Positions 1-5,341 of a stretch of 5,341 bases of DNA are shown piece by piece. Each line of letters starts with the position of its first letter. Positions within the stretch are counted from its first letter, which is position 1. The DNA comes from Alphaproteobacteria bacterium (GTDB taxonomy: Bacteria; Pseudomonadota; Alphaproteobacteria; Rhodospirillales; Magnetospirillaceae): contig JADFZP010000262.1 of assembly GCA_015232485.1 (NCBI GenBank), forward strand, positions 1 through 5,341, written 5' to 3'. The notes below the pieces were generated by a model that saw nothing but the letters and a program-made list of their open reading frames with translations, ran no database searches and had not been told where the DNA came from. The position numbers and the translations under genes are program-made.

Positions 1-91
1 TGGCTCGCCGGTATGACGGTGTGAGCCCACCCCCTCGACAGCCCTCGCGCCCCATGCGAGCATGCCGCGAGCACCGTTTGGCCTGGGGAAG

Positions 92-574
92 ATGATGTCG
101 CGCCTGCCGTTGTTCGCCCTTGCCCTGTTCGTCCTTGTTCCGGCCGATTCGGCGCTGGCCGCTTGGCAGTACAAGACCTCGACCGACCCGTTCACCGACA
201 TCCGCTCGCACGCCGCGACGCTGGTGGTGAAGGACGGCAAGAACAGCCATGCGCTGGTGGTGCGCTGCAACGCCGGGACGCTGGAGTCGGTGGTCGATCT
301 GGGCAAGGCGTTGGGCAAGAAGCCGGTCGCGGTGCGCTGGCGCATCGACAAGGCCGATCCGGTGCAGGAGCAATGGCCGCCCTCGGCCGATGGCAAAAGC
401 GTGTTGGCCCCCGACGCCGCCGCCTTCGCGCGGTTGATGGCGCGCGGCCAGACCCTGGCCTTCGAGGCGACCAGCAACCGCAACGTCACCTATCTGGTGC
501 GCGGCTCGCTGGCCGGCAGCGCCGAGGCGATTCGGCGGGTGTTCACGGCCTGCGGACTTCCCGCCACGGAATAG
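92..574 (+). CDS. Small exported protein, VasI-like (weak), function unknown
   Basis: Probably a periplasmic protein of about 160 residues. From the ATG at 92 the N-terminus is a textbook Sec signal peptide: a basic start (Arg4), a hydrophobic core at residues 5-18, and an Ala-Leu-Ala cleavage motif at 21-23, so the mature protein would begin near Ala24-Trp25. The mature part has an early WQY..S..DPFTD segment (25-36), a cysteine at 59, a conserved-looking W at about 95, and a second cysteine at 154 close to the C-terminus. The order 'polar DP(F/M)TD stretch, RC, late Cys' recalls the VasI-type proteins associated with type VI secretion, but no secretion gene is in view, so this is a weak resemblance. 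The two cysteines could form a disulfide in the periplasm. Start choice: an ATG at 62 is in frame but has no ribosome-binding site. GGGGA at 85-89 sits 5 nt before a second ATG at 95 and 2 nt before the one at 92, so 92 or 95 is preferred. Confidence 0.8.
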   Translation: MMSRLPLFALALFVLVPADSALAAWQYKTSTDPFTDIRSHAATLVVKDGKNSHALVVRCNAGTLESVVDLGKALGKKPVAVRWRIDKADPVQEQWPPSADGKSVLAPDAAAFARLMARGQTLAFEATSNRNVTYLVRGSLAGSAEAIRRVFTACGLPATE

Positions 575-636
575 GCGCCCCTTGGCTTTGGTGGTGGGCG
601 GAACCATCTCCAGGTGGAGGGTTGGAGCGAATTGGC

Positions 637-2094
637 ATGTTCGGATTGACGCGCGCGCCCGAAATCGACCGGGCCGGTCTGGTGTGGTTCAACGTCGACG
701 CCCCGCTGACGCTCGAGGATTTGCGCGGGCGGTTGGTGATCCTGGATTTCTGGACCTTCTGCTGCATCAACTGCATGCACGTCCTGCCCACCCTGCGGCG
801 CATCGAGGAGGCGCATCCCGACGAGGTCGTGGTGATCGGCATCCACTCGCCCAAATTCCAGGCCGAGCGCGACGCCCGCAACGTCGCCCAGGCGATCGCC
901 CGCTACGACATCCGCCACCCGGTCGCGCATGATCCGTGGATGGGCGTGTGGCAGGACTATGTGGTGCGCGCCTGGCCGACGCTGGTGTTCGTCTCGCCGG
1001 ACGGCCATGTGATCGGCCAGATGGCGGGCGAGCCCAATCCCGACCTGCTGATGAAGGGCGTCGACGAGATGCTGGCCGAGTTCCGCGACCGCGGCGAGAT
1101 GTCGCCTCGCGCGCTGGCCCTGTCGCCACCCGCCCCGACCGGCGGGCGGCTGCGCTTTCCCGGCAAGATCAAGCCGGCTCCCGGCGAGTCGCGGGCTTGG
1201 GCGGTGGCCGACGCCGGACACCATCAGATCGCGCTGTTCGACGATGGCGGGGCCGAGGTGGCGCGCTGGGGTTCGGGCGTCGAGGGTTTCATCGACGGCC
1301 CGGCCGGCGTGGCGCGCTTCCGCGGGCCGCAAGGGCTGGTCTGCGACGATTTGGCGATCTATGTCGCCGACACCGGCAACCACGCCATCCGCCGCATCGA
1401 CCGGGCGAGCGGCGCGGTGACCACGCTGGCCGGCACCGGCTCGCGCGGCGCGCCCCTGACGCGGCGCCAGCGGGCCTTGGGCGCGGATTTGGCCTCGCCC
1501 TGGGATCTCGAATTGCTCGACCGGCGCCTGTTCTTCGCCAATGCCGGGACGCACCAGATTGGCGAGATCGACCTGGACGGTGGCGAGATGGCGCCGCTGG
1601 CCGGCACCGGGGGCGAGAACATCGTCGATGGCCAGGCCGGGCGCGCCCTGCTCGCCCAGCCCTCGGGTCTGGCGTTGGATGTCGCGCGGCGCGTGCTGTA
1701 TGTCGCCGACAGCGAGACCTCGGCGATTCGGCGCGTCACGCTGGACTCCGACGCGCGCGTCGACACGCTGGTCGGCACCGGCCTGTTCGATTTCGGCCTG
1801 CGCGACGGGCCGCTGGCCGAGGCCCAGCTTCAGCATCCGCTGGGCGTGGCGCTCGACGGCCGGCGGCTGTGGGTGGCCGACAGCTACAACGGCGCGATCC
1901 GCTTGATCGACCTGGACAACGGCACGATGCGCGGTCTGGACGCCATCGCCTGCGCCGATCCGGTCTGCATCCCCGAGGCCGAGCCGGCCGGCGTGTGGGC
2001 CGAGGGCGACCGGCTGCTGCTCGCCGACACCAACAATCACCGCATCCTCGAATACCGCCTGGACGAGGGGGCGCGGCGGACATGGGTCGCGTGA
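637..2094 (+). CDS. Thioredoxin-like / NHL-repeat protein (bacterial NHLRC2-type)
   Basis: A 485-residue two-domain protein. Residues about 13-150 form a thioredoxin-like fold: beta strand LVILDFWTF (33-41), redox motif C43-I-N-C46 preceded by another cysteine (C42), and the cis-proline region RAWPTLVF with Pro114. The sequence around the motif, WTFCCINCMH, is nearly that of eukaryotic NHLRC2. Residues about 187-481 carry six NHL-type repeats, each with a (V/F/L)A(D/N)xxxxxxI core at 189, 243, 300, 356, 413 and 462, several followed by LAGTG, as expected of a six-bladed beta-propeller. The C-terminal extra domain of animal NHLRC2 is absent. There is no signal peptide, so it should be cytoplasmic and likely redox-active or a scaffold; its substrate is unknown. 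The ATG at 637 is chosen because GGAG at 624-627 lies 9 nt upstream and the thioredoxin fold starts just after it. The frame is open further upstream, but that part is read through the preceding gene in a different frame. The intergenic gap to the preceding gene is 62 nt. Confidence 0.93.
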   Translation: MFGLTRAPEIDRAGLVWFNVDAPLTLEDLRGRLVILDFWTFCCINCMHVLPTLRRIEEAHPDEVVVIGIHSPKFQAERDARNVAQAIARYDIRHPVAHDPWMGVWQDYVVRAWPTLVFVSPDGHVIGQMAGEPNPDLLMKGVDEMLAEFRDRGEMSPRALALSPPAPTGGRLRFPGKIKPAPGESRAWAVADAGHHQIALFDDGGAEVARWGSGVEGFIDGPAGVARFRGPQGLVCDDLAIYVADTGNHAIRRIDRASGAVTTLAGTGSRGAPLTRRQRALGADLASPWDLELLDRRLFFANAGTHQIGEIDLDGGEMAPLAGTGGENIVDGQAGRALLAQPSGLALDVARRVLYVADSETSAIRRVTLDSDARVDTLVGTGLFDFGLRDGPLAEAQLQHPLGVALDGRRLWVADSYNGAIRLIDLDNGTMRGLDAIACADPVCIPEAEPAGVWAEGDRLLLADTNNHRILEYRLDEGARRTWVA

Positions 2095-2095
2095 G

Positions 2096-2124
2096 TTGAC
2101 ATCCGCCCGCTCATTGGCGAACCT
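2096..2124 (+). promoter_or_regulatory. Possible sigma-70-type promoter for the 102-aa gene
   Basis: A perfect TTGACA hexamer lies at 2096-2101, immediately after the stop codon of the thioredoxin/NHL gene. At 17-nt spacing the -10 position (2119-2124) reads GAACCT, a poor match to TATAAT. The -35 box alone is convincing, the -10 is not. Alphaproteobacterial promoters often have degenerate -10 boxes, so this is a candidate only. Transcription would begin near 2131, inside or next to the inverted repeat at 2128-2143. Confidence 0.3.
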
Positions 2125-2127
2125 CGC

Positions 2128-2143
2128 GGTGACAGAAGTCACC
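2128..2143. repeat. Perfect 6-bp inverted repeat before the 102-aa gene
   Basis: GGTGAC (2128-2133) and GTCACC (2138-2143) are perfect inverted repeats separated by AGAA. As RNA this is a 6-bp stem with a tetraloop ending 2 nt before the G-rich ribosome-binding site at 2146-2152. As DNA it is a 16-bp dyad close to the predicted transcription start. It could be an operator half-site pair or a small 5' leader hairpin. There is no U-run behind it, so it is not a normal intrinsic terminator for the upstream gene. Confidence 0.45.
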
Positions 2144-2162
2144 TTGGGGGGATTCATTCATT

Positions 2163-2471
2163 ATGGCTGGCAAGAGCAGATCGGACATCATTCGCGATAT
2201 CGAGGACTTCATGGCGCGCTCGGGAGGCGGCGGCGCGGAATGGTTCGTCAGCGTGACCGACAATCCGAAGCGGAAACTGTTCACCGATCATAAAGTGCGC
2301 TCGGAAGGTGACGGCTGGATTTCGCGACGCGCCCATGACGACTTGCAGGCCCAGCAGGTCGAGGAGTATTTCCGCACGGTACGCAAGACCGTCGCCGCCC
2401 CGAAGATTACCGGCGGAATGGACGCCGTCTATGTCTACGCCTACCGCAGAAAGGCGCATACCAAGCCCTGA
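2163..2471 (+). CDS. Small basic hypothetical protein (102 aa)
   Basis: I do not recognise this family. The protein has 102 residues, no signal peptide and no membrane segment. It begins with a short helix-like, charged segment (residues 1-18, SRSDIIRDIEDFMARS) followed by a Gly-rich hinge (19-24). Next come a mixed segment with W27 and the basic NPKRK stretch, a helix-like glutamine/glutamate-rich part (about 60-75), and a basic tail (YRRKAHTKP) after an aromatic VYVYAY run. Lysine and arginine look to exceed acids slightly, so nucleic-acid or partner binding is possible but not shown. The ATG at 2163 is well supported: GGGGGGA at 2146-2152 lies 10 nt upstream. Codon use matches its neighbours. 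It may have its own promoter (TTGACA at 2096) and stands 68 nt after the thioredoxin/NHL gene and 138 nt before hemA. Confidence 0.8.
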   Translation: MAGKSRSDIIRDIEDFMARSGGGGAEWFVSVTDNPKRKLFTDHKVRSEGDGWISRRAHDDLQAQQVEEYFRTVRKTVAAPKITGGMDAVYVYAYRRKAHTKP

Positions 2472-2477
2472 GCGCGC

Positions 2478-2575
2478 GGCACCTTTTCACCTTGTGGTTA
2501 CGGCGAATTCATTTGATCGCGCCGGCCGAACCGACGACCATCGGGGCGTCGAATCGGGCGCGGTGAAAAAGCGCC
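2478..2575. repeat. Long-range imperfect inverted repeat in the hemA leader
   Basis: GGCACCTTTTCACC (2478-2491) is complementary to GGTGAAAAAGCGCC (2562-2575) at 12 of 14 positions, including an uninterrupted 8-bp TTTTCACC/GGTGAAAA core. The arms bracket 70 nt and lie between the small upstream gene and the hemA ribosome-binding site. This 138-nt stretch (2472-2609) holds no convincing coding sequence. It could be a looped operator or a long leader stem, or could be chance. I see no FNR box: a TTGAT half-site at 2513-2517 has no matching ATCAA partner. Confidence 0.3.
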
Positions 2576-2609
2576 GGAACCACACGGAGCGCACGGGGGA
2601 GGGCCCAGG

Positions 2610-3824
2610 ATGGACTACGAAAACTACTTCGCGGAACAGATCGCCGCGTTGAAGGCCGAAGGGGCGTATCGCGTGTTCGCCGACCTCGAGCGCAAGGCTG
2701 GCCGCTTCCCGCTGGCCGCCAATCATCGCGATGGCGCGGTCCACGAAGTCACCGTCTGGTGCTCGAACGACTATCTCGGCATGGGCCAGCAGCCCGATGT
2801 CCTCGAAGCGATGGAAGCGGCGATCCGCAAAAGCGGCGCCGGCGCCGGCGGCACCCGCAACATCTCGGGCACCAATCACTTCCACGTGCTGCTGGAGGCC
2901 GAACTGGCCTCGTGGCACGAGAAGGACGCGGCGCTTTTGTTCAATTCGGGCTATTCGGCCAATGTGACGACGCTGTCGACGCTGGGCTCGCGGATGCCCG
3001 GCTGCATCATCTTCTCGGACTCGCACAACCACAATTCGATGATCGAGGGCATCCGCCACAGCCGGGCGCCCCGCCACGTCTTCCGCCACAACGACGTCGC
3101 CCATCTCGAGGAACTGCTGGCCGCCGCCCCCAAGGACGCGCCCAAGCTGGTGGCCTTCGAATCGGTCTATTCGATGGACGGCGACATCGCCCCGATCGGC
3201 CGCATCTGCGACGTGGCCGAGAAATACGGCGCGATGACCTTCATCGACGAGGTCCACGCGGTCGGCATGTATGGCCAGCGCGGCTCGGGCGTCGCCGAGC
3301 GCGACGGCGAGGCGCACCGCATCACCGTCATCCAGGGCACCATGGCCAAGGCGATCGGCGTGATCGGCGGCTATATCGCGGGCTCGGCGGCGGTGATCGA
3401 CTTCATTCGCAGCTTCGGCCAGGGCTTCATCTTCTCGTCCTCGCTGCCGCCCAGCATCGCGGCCGGCGCGCTGGCCTCGGTGCGCCATCTGCGCGCCCAT
3501 GACGAACTGCGTCAGCGCCATCAAGAGCGCGCCGCCACCCTGAAGAAGCGCCTGACCCAGTTGGGCATTCCGGTGATGCCGTCGGTCAGCCACATCGTTC
3601 CGGTGATGGTGGGCGACGCCAAGCTGTGCAAGCAGGCCTCGGACGACCTGCTGCGCCGCCACAACATCTATGTCCAGCCGATCAACTACCCCACCGTGCC
3701 GCGCGGCACCGAGCGCCTGCGCATCACGCCGACGCCGCGGCACGACGACGCGATGATGGACCGCCTGGTCGGCGCCCTGGTCGACGTCTGGGGCAGCCTG
3801 GGGATCAAGAAGGTCGCCGCGTAA
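2610..3824 (+). CDS. hemA: 5-aminolevulinate synthase (ALAS)
   Basis: Condenses glycine with succinyl-CoA to 5-aminolevulinate, releasing CO2 and CoA. This is the entry step of tetrapyrrole synthesis by the C4 (Shemin) route, in the cytoplasm. The 404 residues match the usual bacterial ALAS length and align by eye with the Rhodobacter capsulatus enzyme along the whole length. Visible landmarks of this PLP fold-type I, alpha-oxoamine synthase enzyme: Arg21, Asn53 in WCSNDYLGMG, GGTRNISGT (80-88), SMIEGIR (143-149), the PLP-binding Asp213 and His216 in IDEVHAVGMYG, the Schiff-base Lys247 in GTMAKAIG, FIFSSSLPP (273-281), YVQPINYPTVPRGTERLR (354-371), with Arg371 as the likely substrate-carboxylate ligand. 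Around the catalytic lysine it reads MAKAIG where R. capsulatus has LGKAYG. The start is firm: GGAGGG at 2598-2603 lies 6 nt before the ATG. It is preceded by a 138-nt leader and followed after 11 nt by a strong hairpin. No second ALAS gene is seen. Confidence 0.97.
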   Translation: MDYENYFAEQIAALKAEGAYRVFADLERKAGRFPLAANHRDGAVHEVTVWCSNDYLGMGQQPDVLEAMEAAIRKSGAGAGGTRNISGTNHFHVLLEAELASWHEKDAALLFNSGYSANVTTLSTLGSRMPGCIIFSDSHNHNSMIEGIRHSRAPRHVFRHNDVAHLEELLAAAPKDAPKLVAFESVYSMDGDIAPIGRICDVAEKYGAMTFIDEVHAVGMYGQRGSGVAERDGEAHRITVIQGTMAKAIGVIGGYIAGSAAVIDFIRSFGQGFIFSSSLPPSIAAGALASVRHLRAHDELRQRHQERAATLKKRLTQLGIPVMPSVSHIVPVMVGDAKLCKQASDDLLRRHNIYVQPINYPTVPRGTERLRITPTPRHDDAMMDRLVGALVDVWGSLGIKKVAA

Positions 3825-3835
3825 CGGGAACCATC

Positions 3836-3868
3836 TTCATGGCGGGGTGTTCCAAACCCCGCCATGAA
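3836..3868 (+). terminator. Perfect 13-bp GC-rich hairpin after hemA, overlapping the next start codon
   Basis: TTCATGGCGGGGT (3836-3848) and ACCCCGCCATGAA (3856-3868) form a perfect 13-bp stem around a 7-nt loop, 11 nt after the hemA TAA stop (3822-3824). Position and strength suggest a transcription terminator or 3'-end stabiliser for hemA. However, neither strand shows a U-run after the stem (CGATCTCACG follows on +), so it is not a classical intrinsic terminator. The right arm contains the ATG at 3864 that starts the next gene, so in a read-through transcript the stem would hide that start codon. Both a terminator and a translational-control role are possible. Confidence 0.65.
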
Positions 3869-4625
3869 CGATCTCACGCGCGCCACCCAGCCCCATCCTT
3901 CCGCCTCGGACGACTTCTACGCCGAAGCATTGCGCCAGTTGGCGCGCTCGCAAATCCCCTTTCTACTGGGCGGCACCTTCGCGGTCAGCATGCTGACCGG
4001 CCTGACCCGCGCGACCAAGGATTTGGACGTGTTCTGCCGGGCGGGCGACTTTCCCCGCATCCTTGAACACTTCGCTTCGCAGGGTTACGACACCGCCGTC
4101 GAGGACGAACGCTGGATCGGCAAGGTCGCTCAAGGCGACGCGGTGTTCGACGTGATCTTCAATTCCACCTGCGCCGTCACCCCGGTCACCGAATCCTGGT
4201 TCGTCGAGGAATGGCCGGCCGAGGTGTTCGGCCATCGGGTGCGGATCACGCCGCCCACCGAGATGATCTGGTCGAAGGTGTTCGTGCAGGATCGCGGGCG
4301 TTATGACGGCGCCGACATCGCCCACGTCTTGCTGAAGCGCCACGACGCGATCGACTGGCGGCGTCTGCTGGCCTATATGGACCAGTACTGGGAAGTTCTG
4401 CTGATCCATCTGCTCAACTTCCGCTTCGTCTATCCCAGCGAGCGCGACGCCGTCCCGGTGTGGCTGATGGACGAGTTGGCCAGCCGCTTGGCCCGGCGCT
4501 CGGGCCTGCCTCCGCCGCGCACCCGCGTGTGCCGCGGACGGATGTTCTCGCGCGCCGATTACCGGATCGACATCGCCGAATGGGGCTTCGCCGACGTGGT
4601 CGGAGAGAGCGGCCCGCCGTCATGA
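3864..4625 (+). CDS. Nucleotidyltransferase-fold protein (Pol-beta superfamily)
   Basis: A 253-residue protein with the signature of minimal or AbiEii-like nucleotidyltransferases. After a helix (about 17-30), IPFLLGGTFA (31-40) supplies the glycine pair, and TRATKDLDVF (48-57) gives the metal-binding D53 and D55. VFDVIF (94-99) gives the third acidic residue, D96. A downstream PPTEMIWSK segment (130-138) and R147-Y-D-G-A-D-I (147-152) resemble the helix that follows the catalytic core in this superfamily. The C-terminal block CRGRMFSRADYRIDIAEWGF (223-242) looks structured rather than a random tail. Such enzymes transfer a nucleotide to a protein, RNA or small molecule; the target here is unknown. 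AbiEii-like toxins usually have a helix-turn-helix antitoxin beside them and none is seen. The ATG at 3864 is the first start after the hemA stop, in the same frame, but it has no ribosome-binding site and lies in a hairpin arm. A TTG at 3930 has no better site and would cut the first helix. The end overlaps the next gene by 4 nt. Confidence 0.85.
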   Translation: MNDLTRATQPHPSASDDFYAEALRQLARSQIPFLLGGTFAVSMLTGLTRATKDLDVFCRAGDFPRILEHFASQGYDTAVEDERWIGKVAQGDAVFDVIFNSTCAVTPVTESWFVEEWPAEVFGHRVRITPPTEMIWSKVFVQDRGRYDGADIAHVLLKRHDAIDWRRLLAYMDQYWEVLLIHLLNFRFVYPSERDAVPVWLMDELASRLARRSGLPPPRTRVCRGRMFSRADYRIDIAEWGFADVVGESGPPS

Positions 4626-5335
4626 CCCTGCGCGTCGCCGCGATCGGCGATCTTCATGTCGGCGAAGGGCATCGCCACCCGTTCCGCGACTTGTTCGCCG
4701 AAATCTCGCATTCCGCCGACGTGCTGGCGCTGTGCGGCGATCTCACCAATCTGGGAACCCTGCGCGAGGCGGAAATCCTGGCCGAGGACTTGCGCAGTTG
4801 CTCGATCCCGGTGCTCGGCGTGCTGGGCAATCACGACCACGAGAGCGGCCACGGCGGCGAGGTGATGGAGATGCTCGAACAGGGCGGGATGCTGCCGCTC
4901 GAGGCGCGCACCCACATGATCGGCGGAGTTGGCTTCGCCGGCGTGAAGGGCTTCGCGGGCGGTTTCGAGGGCCGCATGCTCGGCGCGTTCGGCGAACCGG
5001 CCATCAAGTCCTTCGTCGGCGAGGTGATCGGCGAGGCGATGCGCCTGGAAAACGCCCTGCGCGCCCTGGCCGAGGAGACCGAACGCTTGGTCGTGGTGCT
5101 CCACTACGCCCCGATTCCCGCCACCGTCGAGGGCGAGGCGCGCGAGATCTATCCCTTCCTGGGCTCGTCGCGACTGGCCGAAACCATCGACCGTTACCCG
5201 GTCGCCGCCGTCTTCCACGGCCACGCCCATCACGGCGTCCATCGCGGCCACACCCCGCGCGGCGTGCCGGTCTACAACTGCGCCCAGACGGTGGCCAAGG
5301 ACGCCGGCCGCCGCTGGGCGCTGGTCGAGGTGTGA
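4622..5335 (+). CDS. Calcineurin-like metallophosphoesterase
   Basis: A 237-residue cytoplasmic phosphoesterase with the complete dinuclear-metal motif set of the calcineurin-like family: D10-x-H12 (GDLHVG), G39-D40 (CGDLTN), G69-N70-H71-D72 (GNHDH), H161 (LHYAP), and G200-H201 with H199 (FHGHAH, followed by H203-H204). These ligands bind two metals and hydrolyse phosphomono- or diesters. The substrate cannot be read from the sequence; the protein resembles the small ICC/CpdA-type enzymes in size and layout. No signal peptide or membrane segment is present. The start is set by an ATGA junction: the ATG at 4622 overlaps the TGA of the nucleotidyltransferase gene (4623-4625), so the two are likely translationally coupled. 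GGAGAG at 4602-4607 is 14 nt upstream, rather far for an independent site. An in-frame ATG at 4460 would read through the upstream gene and is rejected. Confidence 0.94.
   Translation: MTLRVAAIGDLHVGEGHRHPFRDLFAEISHSADVLALCGDLTNLGTLREAEILAEDLRSCSIPVLGVLGNHDHESGHGGEVMEMLEQGGMLPLEARTHMIGGVGFAGVKGFAGGFEGRMLGAFGEPAIKSFVGEVIGEAMRLENALRALAEETERLVVVLHYAPIPATVEGEAREIYPFLGSSRLAETIDRYPVAAVFHGHAHHGVHRGHTPRGVPVYNCAQTVAKDAGRRWALVEV
5327..5331 (+). promoter_or_regulatory. Ribosome-binding site for a gene starting at the window edge
   Basis: GAGGT lies within the last codons of the metallophosphoesterase gene, 5 nt before the ATG at 5337. Motif and spacing are close to ideal and are the main reason to expect another gene here. 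Confidence 0.5.
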
Positions 5336-5336
5336 T

Positions 5337-5341
5337 ATGAC
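5337..5341 (+). CDS. Possible start of a further gene (cut by the window end)
   Basis: ATG at 5337 follows the TGA of the metallophosphoesterase gene (5333-5335) by one base and has a good ribosome-binding site (GAGGT at 5327-5331). Only the start codon and two further bases are visible, so nothing can be said about the product. The tight spacing would make it the third member of the nucleotidyltransferase-phosphoesterase transcription unit. Confidence 0.4.

Noticed and set aside
1..24. A short open run ending in TGA at 22-24 that could be the last codons of an upstream gene.
   Set aside because: Only seven codons are visible and another frame is also open here, so the frame and identity of any upstream gene cannot be decided.
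607..618. Small dyad CTCCAGGTGGAG before the thioredoxin/NHL gene.
   Set aside because: The stem is only 4-5 bp, common by chance in GC-rich DNA, with no conserved context.
163..636. Upstream extension of the thioredoxin/NHL frame giving a 643-residue product.
   Set aside because: It would run through the exported-protein gene in another frame, its sequence is Arg/Gly/Gln rich with no fold, and a proper ribosome-binding site serves the ATG at 637.
1425..1620. Repeated GGCCGGCACCGG-like segments.
   Set aside because: They encode the recurring LAGTG ends of NHL blades and are explained by the protein repeats, not by a DNA repeat element.
490..2157. A 555-codon open frame on the minus strand opposite the thioredoxin/NHL gene.
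   Set aside because: High GC at third positions leaves the antisense frame free of stops. The predicted product is low-complexity (Ala/Arg/Gly/Gln/Asp rich) with no domain, while the plus strand encodes recognised domains.
2513..2541. Possible hemA promoter (TTGATC at 2513, GACCAT at 2536) and a TTGAT FNR half-site.
   Set aside because: Each hexamer matches only partly (about 4 of 6 and 3 of 6), and the FNR half-site lacks its ATCAA partner.
2487..3743. A 418-codon open frame on the minus strand opposite hemA.
   Set aside because: Same antisense effect: hemA is certain on the plus strand and the shadow product has no recognisable motif.
3822..3866. hemA and the nucleotidyltransferase are in the same reading frame with only a TAA between them, suggesting read-through to a fusion.
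   Set aside because: The TAA is followed by a strong hairpin but there is no known read-through context, and the two are ordinary complete proteins; same-frame placement has a one in three chance.
3559..5251. Other long open frames on the minus strand opposite the nucleotidyltransferase and metallophosphoesterase (for example 4559-5251).
   Set aside because: Shadows of well-supported plus-strand genes with no motif of their own.

Overview
The window is GC-rich throughout (roughly two thirds G+C by eye), with a strong G/C bias at third codon positions and all recognisable genes on the + strand. An ALA synthase (Shemin, or C4, pathway) of the alphaproteobacterial type is the best taxonomic marker. 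Together with the base composition it suggests an alphaproteobacterium, probably of the Rhodospirillales/Magnetospirillum kind. That placement is an inference from one protein. No tRNA, rRNA, CRISPR array, insertion sequence or phage gene was seen.

Layout: (1) 92-574, a small exported protein with a signal peptide and two cysteines, faintly like the VasI-type proteins associated with type VI secretion. (2) 637-2094, a cytoplasmic thioredoxin-fold protein fused to a six-repeat NHL beta-propeller, the bacterial counterpart of NHLRC2. (3) 2163-2471, a 102-residue basic protein of unknown function, preceded by a perfect TTGACA box and a perfect 6-bp inverted repeat. (4) 2610-3824, hemA, 5-aminolevulinate synthase, behind a 138-bp leader. 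(5) 3864-4625, a nucleotidyltransferase-fold protein. Its start codon lies inside the right arm of a perfect 13-bp hairpin that also follows the hemA stop. (6) 4622-5335, a metallophosphoesterase overlapping the previous gene by ATGA. A seventh gene may begin at 5337, right at the window edge, behind a good ribosome-binding site.

How they fit together: hemA makes the first committed precursor of heme, bacteriochlorophyll and corrinoids. The other genes have no obvious tie to tetrapyrrole synthesis, and the first four genes look like separate housekeeping neighbours rather than one pathway. The nucleotidyltransferase and metallophosphoesterase are translationally coupled and form the only clear functional pair. 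A transferase that attaches a nucleotide and a hydrolase that removes a phosphoester is an attractive but unproven reading. The most striking non-coding signal is the hairpin at 3836-3868. It is either a hemA terminator without a U-tract or a structure that hides the start of the nucleotidyltransferase-phosphoesterase pair. No intergenic stretch exceeds about 140 bp.
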